The notes beneath the pieces are model-generated. The model had not been told where the DNA came from and made no database searches. It worked only from the letters and a program-made list of their open reading frames with translations. Made by a program: the position numbers and the translations under genes. Shown here in pieces: positions 1 to 11,875 of a DNA stretch of 64,000 nucleotides. The DNA is from Stomoxys calcitrans (lineage: Eukaryota; Arthropoda; Insecta; Diptera; Muscidae). How positions within the stretch are numbered: the first letter of the stretch is position 1; every line of letters begins with the position of its first letter. The stretch covers positions 99,149,273 to 99,213,272 of the forward strand of contig NC_081554.1 in the NCBI RefSeq assembly GCF_963082655.1, read 5' to 3'.

Positions 1-782
1 ACTGAAATTTTGCACGTGGTGTTTTGGTATCACTTCCAACTACTGCGCTAAGTGTGGTTTAAATCGGTCCATGTTTTGATATAGCTGCCATATAAACCGA
101 TCTTGGGTCATGACTTCTTGAGACCCTAGAGGGCGCAATCACTTGCAATAACTGTGCTAAGTATGATTTAAATCGGTCCATAATCTGGTATAGCTGTCAT
201 ATAAACCGATCTTGGATCTTGACTTCTTGAGCCTATAGAGCGCGCAATTCTTATCCGATTGGGCGGAAATTTTGCATGAGGTGTTTTGTTATGCCTTCCA
301 ATAACTGTGCTTAGTATGGCGCAAATTTGTACATAACCTGATGTAGCTTCTATATAAACCGATCTGAGATCTTGTCTTCTTGAGGCTCTAGAGGGTGCAA
401 TTCTCATCCGATTGGAAGAAATTTTGTACAACGGCTTCTCTCATGCCCTTTAACATACGTGTCTAATATGGTCCGAATCGATCTATAGCTTGATACAGCT
501 CCCAAATGAATTGATCTCCCGATTTTGCTTCTTGAGCCCCTACAAAGCGCAATTTTTATCCGACTGAACTGAAATATTACACAATGACTTCTACAATGTT
601 CACCATTCATATATGGTTCGAATCGGACTATAACTTGATATAGCTCCAATAGCACAACAGTTCGTATTCTATATTCTTTGTTTGCCTAAATAGAGATACT
701 GCGCATAGAACTCGACAAATGCGATCCATGGTGGAGGGTATATAAGATTCGGCCCGGCCGAACATAGTACGCTCTTACTTGT
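1..782 (+). repeat. Helentron/DINE-1-like repeat, copy A (left part cut by window edge)
   Basis: Contains several diverged internal units, marked by 'ctgatatagcttc...ataaaccgatct' and 'tcttgacttcttgag'. It ends with the family's terminal block: 'ggtggagggtatataagat', the GC hairpin 'cggcccggccgaa' and 'tacttgtt'. The opposite end of the element lies outside the window. Open frames on the minus strand are only the in-frame repeat units. Confidence 0.8.
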
Positions 783-2287
783 TATTAATCCCATGTTCGT
801 TTTAAAATCGTTACATGTTCTATTGTTTCTGCCACAAACAATGCTTCCGTACAGGAGTGCAACTTTCTATGCAGAGGAGGAAGTAACCTTTTATGCTAGC
901 GCACCGAAAATGCGCTAGTTTCTGCACTAAAATTGTTTGCATCGGAATAGAGCACTATTAAATTGGGTCCACTTGCATCCAAATGCACTTATTCATATTG
1001 CCCTAGACAGCAACAGTGGTGTTGGCAATAAAATCTTAACGAACTTAATTTGAGGAGGGAATGCAACAAAATAAATAGAAATCTTTGTAAAAGTTCAAAG
1101 GTTGCTTTAAAAATAGTTGAATGTTGCTTTTTTGCAAACAAGGTACCAAGGCTGTAGAATTTGTCTAATATTTTTTGGGATACTCATGCTTTGTGGCCAT
1201 GCTGTTCAGAAATTAACTTTATGAAAATCATCGCCGTCGTCTAGCTTTCGAAAACTTTTCAGGCATTTTCTTTTTTCCAATCTTCTTGTTGGATAATAAG
1301 CACAACATGACCCAAAAACAATAGGGCTATTTGGAAAACAAGCGAAATTGGTGGGGGCACAGCATGAAAAATAGGCTACAACTTCCAAGGACACTTGACA
1401 ATTTATAGGTATATTAATGCGTGCTGTATGTTGTTGCTGTAGTTTTCCATCGGCTTGTTTCTTTTGCAGTGGTTTCTAAGGTAACTTCTAAGCAATAAAC
1501 GGATGTTTGTCTATTTCGAGTACATCCAAAAATTATTCGCCATCTTTGCCATAAAGGAGACACAGATAATGCTGTATCTCTGTGCGTCGTGATGAGGAGG
1601 AAATTATATGGCAGCTTCTCAATAGAACTTTGACAATGCTAATAATTTGTCAATTATGTTTGTTATGATTGGCGTTGTCAGAAAATTGAAGGCGTTGCTA
1701 GGCTACCGCCATGTTAATGGCCAGAAAGTAGAAAAACAATTAGGCGGAATTTGGGCATAAACAAATTTAAATTGGCTGCTGCTTGCTTGTGCGGACGATT
1801 TTATCGTGTTCCAGAAAATACATGAACAATTTGTTGCCGTAGAGTAGCCATCCGGCTCTGGACGAAACTTAATTTCTTACAGAAGATTTGCTAAGATGTG
1901 GTCCTTTTTGGTATCTTAATTAAATTGTAATGAAAACTCAAACCAATTTCAAGAGATTTTCGCTTAATGTCGGCGAAGGAATTTGAGATTCCAATTTGAG
2001 TTTGTTTTTTTGTTCTCTTTATATGGGATGGGACTGTTTTTCCCATTTCTTATTTCCCCTTTACACTTTTCCACATTCTCCATCATCCTTATCTCTTGGG
2101 TACATTGTGCCAGCTCTTGAATGGACTGGTTGGTCTTCGGTGCACTTGTAACCTTGTATCCTTATCAGCGCGTATATCCGTCCGCCACCTCCACTGTTGA
2201 AGGTGGCTTTTAATGGCATTTTGATTTTAACTGATTTTCATTTGGTGTTCGTTCTCATGTTTTTTCTTCTTTTCCTTCTCTTTGCAG
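783..2287. other. intron-like tract upstream of Ig exon
   Basis: AT-rich DNA without a convincing coding segment or recognisable repeat. It ends in a strong pyrimidine tract and 'tttgcag' acceptor at 2281-2287, so it is read as intron. The exon that should precede it is not visible and probably lies left of the window. Confidence 0.5.
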
Positions 2288-2548
2288 ACTTGATTTTCGT
2301 CCTAAGAGCGGCATTTACGATTTACAAATTAAAAATGCCTCTTACAGTCGTGACAATGGCCGTTTCGAGTGCCGCATTAAGGCCAAAGGCACAGGTGCCG
2401 ATGTGCATCAGGAATTTTACAACTTGACCGTGCTCACGCCGCCCCATCCGCCCGTCATATCGCCGGGCAACATAGCAATTGCCACCGAAGATAAGAGCAT
2501 GGAATTGACGTGCAGTAGTATTGGCGGTTCACCCGATCCAATGATAAC
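2288..2548 (+). CDS. internal exon, Ig-domain adhesion protein (echinoid/fred-like)
   Basis: This 261-nt exon is bounded by a pyrimidine-rich 'ctctttgcag' acceptor and a consensus 'gtaagt' donor at 2549. It starts with the last base of a split codon, runs 86 codons, and ends with two bases of the next codon. It encodes the second half of one Ig domain, including the 'DNGRFECRIK' F-strand cysteine, then a proline-rich linker ('TPPHPPVISP'), then the first half of the next Ig domain with its B-strand cysteine ('ELTCSSIGGSPDPMIT'). The missing tryptophan is supplied by the exon at 8710. In sequence style this resembles Echinoid and Friend-of-echinoid, homophilic/heterophilic membrane adhesion proteins with several Ig and FN3 domains that act at cell junctions and in Notch/EGFR signalling. 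That assignment is from memory of the family. Nephrin-type proteins (sns, hibris) are the main alternative. Confidence 0.85.
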
Positions 2549-3779
2549 GTAAGTACACAAAAAGCATTCCTTCCATACATCGCCGCCCAATCTCAGACAT
2601 CCTTTGGATGGAATTGCTGGCTGCAGGCCCAAAGCGAAGCTGGTGCGTCGTTTGGGTTTATATTAAGTCGTGGTCATTTAATTGAAATAAAAGCCATGCA
2701 AACCATGAAGCTGTTGTGAGCTGTGGGAGTGTGTGCCGAGCTGCACCGCACTTGCCCCCCTCCCACCCCCCACCACGGAGACATGTATTTTTATGGCTCT
2801 TCGAAAGCATTTGCGTCTTCTCGATTTAACCAGAGTTTTCTGCTGTCTTCTGCCTCTCCCATCGGCTGGCTGGCTGGCTCGCTGTCTTGCCATACATACA
2901 CGTGTTACGAGCGGATTTAATTTATGTTGTAAAGTGAGAATGATATGATAAAAATTAAAAATAAGGCAACAGCGACGACAAAAGAAATTACATTGCATAA
3001 TAAATTTGGCACTTAATTCCCTTATGATGCTCCCGCTCGAAAATGTGTTATTAAATAAATGGCATAAATTTCGTTCTCTTTTTTTACTACCACTGTCTCC
3101 GCGGGCAGTGCAAAAAGAGCTTAAAGAGGCGAAGATAATGAAGAAATAAGTCCTTGCTGGACAAGGACTGCAAACAGAAGCAAAGTGGAGATGTGGAGCT
3201 GGCCTACAATGTAAAAGAATTTTTAACTGTTATAATTTTAACTGTTCGAATGGTGGATAGGAGAAGGAAGATACGTCATGATGTCTTGAGTATGAATTAT
3301 GCATATTTGTCCGCGCCAGCATGGCTTATGTCATTCACCAGACATTTGCGTCTGTCACATCAGCATGGCTGGATTACTTTAATGCGAAAAATTTGGTGTA
3401 CTTGTTTAGTTATTATCCTCTCAACTAATGTTTTCCTGCAATGGATAAAGCTTTCTAAATGGAAAACAATGATCTAAGGGCTGACGTAGAATTTCAAAGA
3501 CTTTTTTTTATTTCTCAAGGATGGATGGTATTAAAAATGGGTCATATTGGTCAGCCGCCTTTAGTACCATATTTTGAAAGTTTTGGGCAAATCCTCCTGG
3601 CAGACAATATTGTGATATCGGTCTACGCTTTGACATAGATCCCTCCCGATTTATTTTTTTTGAGAGGTTGGGCCACATGGCGATGAAAATTGTGTTCTCT
3701 TCTTATGTAGCGCTCTTATCATAGTTTATGTTAGGTTCAAATGGCCGCTTAATCAGAAAAGTTTTCAAAGAAATGAGAA

Positions 3780-3985
3780 CATTAAGTAGAACTCTTTCCG
3801 ACTGCCAGTGTAGGACACACACGGCAGATGTTGTATAGATTGCTCTTCCTCGGCGTCTTCAGAGGTTCTGCAGAGTCGTTACTGCTACATTCAGCCTGTC
3901 AGCATGTTTTTCGATCAGATAGCGACCTGTCATGACGGACACAATGACTGAGACGTCTATTATAGCCAAGGACAGCAAAGGGGTA
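3780..3985 (-). pseudogene. non-LTR retrotransposon relic, C-terminal fragment
   Basis: Reading the minus strand gives a decayed peptide with stops whose 'SVMTGRYLIEKHADRLN' part matches the 'KGNCLIGKHADRLKA' segment in the relic at 56652-56985. That segment normally follows the RNase H domain and precedes a C-terminal zinc finger in I/R1-type LINEs. Only a short decayed piece remains. Confidence 0.5.
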
Positions 3986-4687
3986 AACCTCTTCTCGCTC
4001 TTCTCATAAAATATGAAAAATTCCTTTAAACTACAAAAGTTTTCTCACATTTCTTCATATGAATTTATAGATTCGAACCTTTTTCTTATTCATTAAAATC
4101 CAGTCGCTTTGCTTTTCTTATAGGTTTTGAACAATAAGGAACTTTCTCAACACTTAGCGTACACATTCATTATGATAAGCCCTATGTTTAGCCATAAAAA
4201 GGATTACTCCAGCATCAATTTCTCTAGCAAAAAAGAGTTTACACTTATATTTCGCTTTTTTCTCTTTGCTTCCACATAGATAAAATTGTTAATGCCTCAA
4301 ACATCCTTTGAACCATGATGGCAGTTGATATACCATTAGAGTCCCAGTTTTGGTAACCTTCAGTAAGTTATCACACATAGCTCATGTGCTTATTTCCTTA
4401 CACAAAAGTTCGACTGCAAAACTATGCAATTAATGTAGTTGACCTCATAGTTTGTCCTTTTAGCTTCTTTAAACATTCTCCTTCTCTTCCTTCCTGCACT
4501 TAATTCGGTTATGACTTTTAATAACTGCCGAAAGTTTTCAAAACAAGTAAATTTTTTGATGTTTCAACTGTTGCTCTTGTTGCAGAGTCATTAGCGAAAT
4601 AAAGTTGCATTTCTATTTATGTCGTCGAGCGGTTGTGGAGAAGTACACAGGAAAAATTATTCTACATAACAAAAAACCTTATTCAAC

Positions 4688-5498
4688 TAGTGAAAACGTG
4701 CAAAGTTCAGCTGGCCCGAATCATGGGTACCCTCCATCATGAACTCTGCTTAAAATGAACACAAACAAATTTAGTTATAATGCATAATTATGCTCCAAAC
4801 CAGGAAAAAAATAAAGCTTCTAGGAGCCGAAAGAATAGAAAGATCGGTTTGTATGTAAGCTTATTAGGTTAGAGACCCTTCTGGACACTATTCGGTACAT
4901 TTGTTGCAAATCGTAACACTGCATGCAAAATTTTAGTGAAATCGGACAAAAATTACGGCTTTCAGTGACTCAAGATGCCAAATCTAGAAACCGGGGTCTA
5001 TATATCAGGTTATATACCGATTTCAACCATACTTACGTACAAAATTTCTGCCAATTCTGCCAAAAATTGAAGCTCCTTGGGCCCGTAGAAGACTAATCGG
5101 GTGACCAGTTAATAATGGAGTTATATTCGTTAGTATTATTTGCAAAATTTTTACTAAATCGGATAACAATTGCGGCTTCCAGTGGCTCCAGATGTAGAGA
5201 AATCTGTATATATGATGCTTTATCCAAATCCGAACCAATATTGGCCATTTACAATCCGCAAGGACATGCAACAATATCCGTGCAAAATTTCAAGCGAACA
5301 ACTTTATTCATTCGAGCGCTGGTGTGATTTCGACAGACGGAAACACGGTCAGACGAATGGATGGGCATGGCTAGATCGTCTCAGAACGTCGAGATAATAT
5401 TTATATACTTTATGGGGTCCCAGATCTATATTTCGAGATATTACAAGCGGAACGACTAATTTAGTGTACCTCCATGCTACGGAGGTGGGCATAGAAAA
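4688..5498 (-). repeat. Helentron/DINE-1-like repeat, copy B (old)
   Basis: Diverged copy in reverse orientation. It opens with a decayed hairpin end ('gttcagctggcccgaatca', then 'gtaccctccatcatg') and closes with 'attacaagcggaacgactaatt' and a degraded 'ctacggaggtggg'. Internal units are recognisable but heavily mutated. Confidence 0.65.
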
Positions 5499-5649
5499 CC
5501 TTATATACTATATATTGACTTCGGATCCTATTAAGTTGATCCTGGTATACAATGTCCTACCTATCCTCGCCCATCACTTCACCTGTAGTAATCACACTCC
5601 GTTTTGTTGAAGTTTAGCTATTGAGATGAATCTGACACTGTCCATTCTA

Positions 5650-6320
5650 CTGGGTCAAATCTTATAAACCCTCCACCATGGATAGGGTCTTTGCACGGTT
5701 TCTCTTCATAGGTAAAAACTAAAAAACGAGTGATAATGGGAGATCAGAACAAGAAATCGCTTTTGGATTTTTAATATGCTCGGATAAGAACTGCTCCCTC
5801 CAGAGGCTCAAGACGTATATTCGGGAGATCGGTTTGTATGGGTGCTAATCAGGTTTTAGACCGATTCAGATCATACTTGGAGATCATAGAAAAAGTCATA
5901 GTGTAAAATTTCAGACAAATCGGATAAGAATTGCGACCTTTAGAACCTCAAGAAGTATATTCGGGAGTTCGGTTTATATGGGAGATATATCAGGTATATG
6001 GAGGTCATAAGGAAATCATTGTGAAAAATTTCAACCAAATCACATAAGAATTGCGCTTTCTAGAGGCTCAAGAAGTATATATATCTAAACATGGACCGAT
6101 TTGGCCCATTTAGAATGTCAACCAAATTACATTAATAAGAAGTTTGTATCCAAAATTTCTTTCGAAATGTATCGTGCTTCCGATAAACGGAGTGATATGG
6201 CAAGTTCGACTTAAATTGTCATGGCGATCAAAAATATATATGAGGTCTTAGACGAATATCTCGAGGTGTTACAAACAGAATGGCGAAATTAGTACACCCC
6301 ATCTTTTGGTGGAGCGTAAA
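5650..6320 (-). repeat. Helentron/DINE-1-like repeat, copy C (old)
   Basis: Reverse-orientation copy starting near 'aaccctccaccatggatag' with 'tctcttcataggtaaaaa'. It carries several internal units ('gatcggtttgtatggg', 'atcggataagaattgcg') and ends with 'acagaatggcgaaattagta' and 'tggtggagcg'. The GC hairpin end is eroded. Confidence 0.65.
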
Positions 6321-6411
6321 AAAAGGAGCATTTTTTTAATCGATTCCGATGGTATTGATCGGTTAATCTGTGATAAGCTGCCAATCGGTTCGGGCTTAAC
6401 TTAGTAAACAG

Positions 6412-6760
6412 GAAATTTTACACTCACCACCATAGGATGTGGGTTCTTTGGTCATTCCTCGATGTGCGTTCCCATGATGTGCGTGATCTAGCCATGTCTG
6501 TCCGTGTTTGTCTGTAATAATCACGATATCGGTTGAAATTTTATAAACATACTTCTTTTTGATGTAGATTGTTGGGCATTGCGTGATCGGTTCATATTTG
6601 GATATGGGACCTTCGATTTGATTTCTTGAGTCCCTAAAAGCCGCAGTAGTAACTTGGTTGTTATTTTTTTGTATGCAGTGACCATTACGATTTCCAAAAA
6701 CTACACCAAGTACGGTCCTAATCGGTCTATACGCTGAAAAATTAAAATTTTGGGTTATAG
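6412..6760 (+). repeat. Helentron/DINE-1-like repeat, copy D fragment
   Basis: Forward-orientation fragment: 'caccaccataggatg', then 'atctagccatgtctgtccg', then 'aaattttataaacatacttc' and one internal unit. The distal end is missing. It lies head-to-head with copy C. Confidence 0.55.
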
Positions 6761-6814
6761 ATTTCTGCCTTTCTAAATAAATGGGATCTTGTGATCGCAT
6801 CGCTTTCGCTCAGT

Positions 6815-7010
6815 ATAATGTAAACCAGTGGTGAGAGTTCGCATCGCACCCTATTAGTACCTTAATTCCTTTCTGTTTTGACTTCTTCACCAGCCGTTGC
6901 AGCTCCGACGTGGATGGCGGTGTCGGAGAGTCGAAAGGCAGATAAAGTGATGCCAGGTATGCTCCACCGTACTCCACGTCGGATGCTATAATCACTCGAC
7001 CTGATGGAAT
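6815..7010 (-). pseudogene. non-LTR endonuclease (EEP) domain fragment
   Basis: The minus strand encodes a stretch with 'YGGAYLASLYLPFD' and 'KVLIGCDANSHH'. This is the part of an apurinic-like (EEP) endonuclease of I/R1-type LINEs that holds the conserved Asp-Ala-Asn motif. There is no continuation into an RT here. It is an isolated fragment, probably of the same RNase H-bearing family as the relics at 43185 and 57030. Confidence 0.65.
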
Positions 7011-7228
7011 ATTTCCGACGTTACTGCAGATGGAGGCCGACTATTTTCACAGCGTGCACTCGCATATACGCGGAAAGCCTGGCAGGAGGCAAGGGTGGTA
7101 TTTATAATGAAGCCCTGCAAGGCATAGGCGGATATCACAACCTCTGCGTGACAGTGGCCTCTGTTAACCCATAGGAGTGGCGATAAAATTGAGGGGTGTA
7201 TTTTATAGTTTACTTATGCAAAATCGGA

Positions 7229-7430
7229 GCACCAAGTGCTAACATGTGTAGGCTATGCAGGGAAGATGATGAGGCGTTGGAGCATTTCCTATATCATTGC
7301 CCGCGCTTTCGCGGCTTACATACACGGTCATTTAGATGGGGACACAATACCAGGCATGAACCAACTTAGGGGCGTGGTGTGGAAACCAATTAAGGATATT
7401 GTAAGTAGCGCGGTATTCCTAGGTTAAGTT
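7229..7430 (+). pseudogene. non-LTR ORF2 C-terminal zinc-knuckle fragment
   Basis: From 7229 the plus strand reads 'ANMCRLCREDDEALEHFLYH' followed by 'CPRFRGLHTRS', with C-x2-C...H...C spacing. This is the usual cysteine-histidine tail of LINE ORF2 proteins after RNase H. The frame stops at about 7370. The DNA following it is closely repeated, inverted, at 43190-43240, so both are from one element family. Confidence 0.65.
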
Positions 7431-7570
7431 AGGTTAGGTAAGAGTGGCAGACCTTTTACTCAGACTCACTTAGACAATTTTAGGTCCATTGTGATACCAC
7501 TGGCGGGAATCGAATCCATGACCCCTGCACTGCTAATCCAAGCACGCTACCAACTCGGCTACCGGAGCTT
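7425..7570 (-). mobile_element. tRNA-derived SINE (family B)
   Basis: On the minus strand an A-box-like 'TAGCCGAGTTGGTAGCG' is followed about 40 nt later by a B box 'GATTCGATTCC', then a tRNA-unrelated body ('GTGGTATCACAATGGACC') and a tail of AACCTA-type repeats ('ttaggttaggt' on plus). The internal pol III promoter layout and tail are those of a tRNA-derived SINE. A related copy is split at 31028 and 35544. Confidence 0.7.
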
Positions 7571-8709
7571 AATTCCTAACTGTTATATTCTTTTTCGAGG
7601 TTATTTTTTAGTAATTAGATCGCACAACAAACCGATTTCTGGCTTAGGTGAATGTCAATATTGACATGAGCCGGATTAATATCCGCGCCCTCTTTTCAAC
7701 CTAACCAAACTTGTTAAGCTTTTATCGTTCAATTTTTAATAATGGCTTAGTTTCTACTTGCCATGTGTCATCGATTAACAGCTACCGAAATACCGGGTGA
7801 TTCAAAATAACACCTCACCTGAAGCTGAAGCAAATCTTCAGCTTTTATTGTTGGAATACATTCCACATGGTGTAGGCTTTTAAAAATTTCGCATTTTTTT
7901 TTATATATTTTCACGTCCTCCAATTTTATATGTATATATATTCAACTAGTAAATTTTCATGGTCACTTTAAACGACAATTAAATTTCATTTATCCGAAAC
8001 TGAACAGAAATTAAAAGTTATGTTAAACGGAAGTTTCCACCCACAAGCGAAGAACAAAATGAACCAAAGTCATGGAGATGATGGCTTTGCCAAAAATACG
8101 AGCATACAAAGTTTCAACCCCTTCCCCTTTTGGAAGAAACGTTTAATTCAAACACACATTCAAGCATGTCCTGCAGATAAATAGCAAATGAAGAGCGAAA
8201 GAGAGGAGGAAGGAAGGCAAATGGAAAATACAAATAAACCAGAATGATGCCACTTAAGGATATCACAAAAAGTAACAACAGCATTAACGACCAGGAATAG
8301 TCGGGCTATTTGGGCTTGCACTGATGATGATAAAGTGTCCATTTGCTGGCAAATGCCGCTTTCGCACTCTCACTCAACAACCCAACTCCCCGCACATTCA
8401 CATGGGCCAAAGCAGCAGCTCTAGTTGGCCCCCGTCCACCGCCTGGCTATATATAGCATAACCGAAACAACAAAAGTCTTGTTATTTTGAAGTTGTTACG
8501 TCTTCTTTTTCATTTTTTTTATATATATGTTGTCTTTTTTTGTGTTGATCATGTTTTTATTGCATGAAACAAGGATAAAAATGGGGAAAAAATGAAAAAC
8601 GAAATAATTTTCATGTTTTTGTTTCATTTCCGTTTCACGTTTCGCGTATCTATCTATCTGTACATGTATATATATATATATCTTTGTTTTTCTGTAACTT
8701 CCTCCACAG

Positions 8710-8906
8710 CTGGTATCGTGACGGCAGCAATGCAATGCTGCAAGCTGCTGTACTTAAAGGAGGCTCAAAGGATCAACCCACCAATGCAACACTAACCATT
8801 GTGCCACGTCGCGAGGACGATGCTGCCAAATACAAATGTGTTGTTTGGAATCGTGCCATGAACGAGGGAGAACGTTTGGAAACCACAGCCACGTTAAATG
8901 TTAATT
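8710..8906 (+). CDS. internal exon, rest of Ig domain (echinoid/fred-like)
   Basis: A 197-nt exon between 'ctgtaacttcctccacag' and 'gtaagt'. It takes one base to finish the codon left open at 2548 and leaves one base (T) for the next exon. The joined reading gives 'SPDPMITWYRDGSNAML', then 'NATLTIVPRREDDAAKYKC' and 'VVWNRAMNEGERLETTATLN'. This completes an Ig fold with B-strand Cys, C-strand Trp, the D-x-A-x-Y-x-C F-strand motif, and the G strand. Ig domains here mediate cell-cell adhesion. Echinoid and Fred continue with a further Ig domain starting 'NYYPRVEVGP', which would fit a next exon beginning with two bases that complete TAT. I do not find that exon downstream, so the following intron is either longer than 55 kb or the exon has escaped me. 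Confidence 0.88.
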
Positions 8907-9172
8907 GTAAGTAAACTTTTCATTCTCTCTTTTTTATATACGCAAGGATCTCTACTTCTTTGCAATGTTTACCCAAACAAAAAAAAAAAAAAAAAAATAT
9001 GGTGAAAATATTTAAATTGCATTAAAACGACATATTGAGTATTTTGATGCTGAGGTCTGTACAAGGGCTTATAAGGGTTCATCGAGATATGAATTCTTTT
9101 TATCCAAAATATTAAAATAAACATCAATACAATCAAAAGTGATAAACTAAAAATACACTCAGTAAGAAGAAA

Positions 9173-9440
9173 GAATCCTGGCGAGACCATCAGAAAAAAA
9201 ATTTTCAGCGGTAGTTTTCTCCTCCTAATGCTGGCAACATTTGTGAGGTACTATGCCATATAAAACTTCTCTCTAAAGAGGTATCGCACTGCGGTACGCC
9301 GTTCGGACTCGGCTATAAAAAGGAGGTCCCTTATCATTGAGCTTAAACTTGAATCGGGCTGCACTCATTGATATGTGAGAAGTTTGCCCTTGTTCCTTAG
9401 TGGAATGTTCATGGGCAAAATTTGCAATTGCAATTTGCAA
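9173..9440 (+). mobile_element. tRNA-derived SINE (family A), 5'-truncated
   Basis: Starts within the B-box region ('aatcctggcgagaccatcag') and continues through the family body 'tcctaatgctggcaacattt', 'cactgcggtacgccgttcgg' and 'actcggctataaaaaggag' to a tail 'gggcaaaatttgcaattgca'. It matches the full copy at 30642-30945. Confidence 0.75.
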
Positions 9441-10804
9441 TCGAGTGAACTGCTTTAACACTTTTTGATAACATTTTTTATTTCTTATACCCATCAGCAT
9501 AGAATGGTGTCATTATTTTTTGGTGGTTTATTATTTAATATCATTCCGCTCATATATACATGGTGTCCGTGTATGTGTCTGTCGATATAGTCTCCAAAAG
9601 GGGATGAAACTTTTTTTTTGTCCCTACGAAGGTTAGGTTCAAAGATGGTCTATATAGGATATGGTGATAAAGATGGTGATAGCATAACTCTTATAAAGAC
9701 TGATCTTTTGATTTAACATGTAAATATCTCAGAGGTAGTTTATTTCATTCGATTTCGGTGATATTTGGATGTTGGGTTGTGTAAGTCGTTTTTACAATTA
9801 CTGCAATCACTATTGAGCTGAAACAAGATATTGATGAGTTCATTCACCAATTATCTATCATACATACAGTTATGAGCAAAACAAGGGACAGCGAGTATAG
9901 GATAAATAAAGCATTCTAAAGTGCGTAAAATGAGAGTGAGATCGATGATTTACACCAAATTGCAATGCCTGTAAACGGCAAAAACAACTTCCGTTACGAA
10001 AATGTTAAACATGTGTTGTTTGTTTTATTTGTTTGCCAAGCATACTATCTAAATGTAACGTGTGCAAAATAATAGGGACACTTCTGGTTTTCAAACGAAA
10101 AAAATTCAAAATTAGAAAAAGAAAGGCAAGTTTTGAGTTACAATTGCAGCTAAATTTTGTTCCAACAGATTTTTAGTAACTTTACGATCTCTTGTGCTTA
10201 ATAAGGGATCACCCTAGGCATAGAGTAGGTTCAGTTCCAGTGAATCGAAACTGTTATAATTTCCTACGTGAATTTGGGTAACCAAATTCATCTGAGTTTT
10301 AGTGGTATTCCAAAATTTTTCAATCGAATTTAGATACGGAGAATTTGGTGGCCACCCCAGAACAGATATATTGTCTGCATTAAGACGTGTGCTTAAGGCT
10401 CTTGTCCAGTTGGAAAATCAATCTGACTAGCATTTAGTCTCCAGATATTGTAAGAATACAATTCTGTAGAATTTTTACGCTATTTGTAAATTTTATGATG
10501 CCCTTTATACTAAGGCGGGGCGCACTCTACTGGAAAGAAGCATTTCCGAAACCAGGATATTTCCAGCCAGCCAGCCAGATAAAAATATCAAATATGACTA
10601 TATATATTGAATAAATCAACCTTTGTTGAAAATCTGTTGTAATGGCGGGTTTTTTACTGCTGCGACGAGATAAGTCGACTCCAGGGTTACAAACCCTAAG
10701 TAATAACACAAGCTGTTGGTCTTCGTAGATATTCAAAATGTGAGTCTTCATTGATTACTAGATGAACCGGGCCCGCTCCACTGCGCCTTCTTTAACTTTC
10801 TAAT

Positions 10805-11875
10805 ATCATTCTAGGGTGAGGAATGCGGATATCGAATTCGTGCCATTGTAGCCTATGAAGCTGAACGTTTTCGTATCCTGGCGAGAACATCGAACAAAGG
10901 ATAAACACTATCCTCTCTTCATGTTGGCGACATTTGCGAGGTACAATGCCATGCATGGCCGCACTGCGGGACTCCGTTCGGACTCGGCTTTAAAAAAAAG
11001 GTCCCTTATCATTGAGTTTAAAATCGGAAGGCACTCATTGATGTGTAAGAATTTGTCCCTTCTCTGTTCCTGGTGGTAATGTTCTTCCTAGGGTAATGTT
11101 CTCATTAAGGGAAGGATGACACCTCAGACATTTCGACTCAAATATGGATATCGAATTCGTGCTGCACTTCCAAATCCCTTTAATTTGAGCCCCATATTGC
11201 CATTGCCGGTAAATATGTACCATTTGGAGGGTGTTTTGGGGCTGGGGCGGCCACCGGCATTTTTCACTGAATATAGATTTCAAATTCGTTCCTTATTCCC
11301 AACGGAAATGAAGTTCAGTTAAGGGGGTGCTTTAGGGCGCACCCCAAAACACTTAGCTCCAAAATTAGATATCAAATAAGTTTTCTACTCTCAAATATCT
11401 TTCATTTGAGTCCCATATTGTCATAATGGGTCAAATAACCCTTTTGACGTATCTTCAGGAGGAAAGGCGCCAGCTAGACTTAAACTCAAGTTTTAATGTC
11501 ATATTCGTTTTCTGGTCTCCAATACCTTTCCTTTGATACCCTAATTGTGCCCATCGGAATACTTTCGGATATGGGTGACGTTTTTGGAGTAAGGGGGAGG
11601 GTCCGCCTCAACCCGATGTCTTTGATTATGAAATTCGTACTCTACTCTTGAAATACTTCCATTTGAATCCCATATTGTCCCGATCGGTCCACTTTTATTT
11701 TTGGGTAGTACTTTTGGGGTAAAGGGGAGGGTCCGCCTCACTCCCGATATCAAAAAATTATATAGCCTATGTTTCCTTCCAAACCAACCTACACAATCTG
11801 AGAAAATTTGAACAAACAAACAAACCGACAAACAAACACAAATTGAATTTTATATACAAGATTCGGTACACAGTG
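10805..11875 (+). repeat. minisatellite-type dispersed repeat (about 90-130-bp units)
   Basis: Degenerate direct units recur near 10829, 11149, 11278, 11370, 11501, 11625 and 11745. Each has a 'gatatc(g/a)aattcgt' motif, then 'catttgagtcccatattg', then a G-rich part such as 'gtaaaggggagggtccgcct'. It ends in 'acaaacaaaccgacaaacaa' and 'aattttatatacaagatt'. It is split by the SINE at 10872. I do not recognise the family. Confidence 0.6.
10872..11105 (+). mobile_element. tRNA-derived SINE (family A), truncated
   Basis: Begins at 'tatcctggcgagaacatcg' and contains the family body ('gttggcgacatttgcgagg', 'actgcgggactccgttcgg', 'cattgatgtgtaag'). It lies inside the minisatellite repeat, which in turn lies inside the Tc1 relic. 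Confidence 0.65.

Larger units (their letters stand above)
2549..8709 (+). other. 6.2-kb intron between two Ig exons
   Basis: Begins with 'gtaagt' and ends with 'cttcctccacag'. It interrupts the codon just before the Ig tryptophan: AC|C TGG gives Thr-Trp. It is filled with old repeats (three Helentron-like copies, non-LTR relics, a SINE). The stretches 2549-3780, 3986-4687 and 7571-8709 hold no gene I can support. Confidence 0.8.

Noticed and set aside
2678..2998. Arg/Gln-rich minus-strand frame in the Ig-gene intron
   Set aside because: Composition follows a CT-rich intronic stretch. No splice-bounded or family support.
7648..7668. Perfect palindrome ATGTCAATATTGACAT
   Set aside because: Isolated 16-bp palindrome in AT-rich DNA; no second copy or element boundary associated with it.
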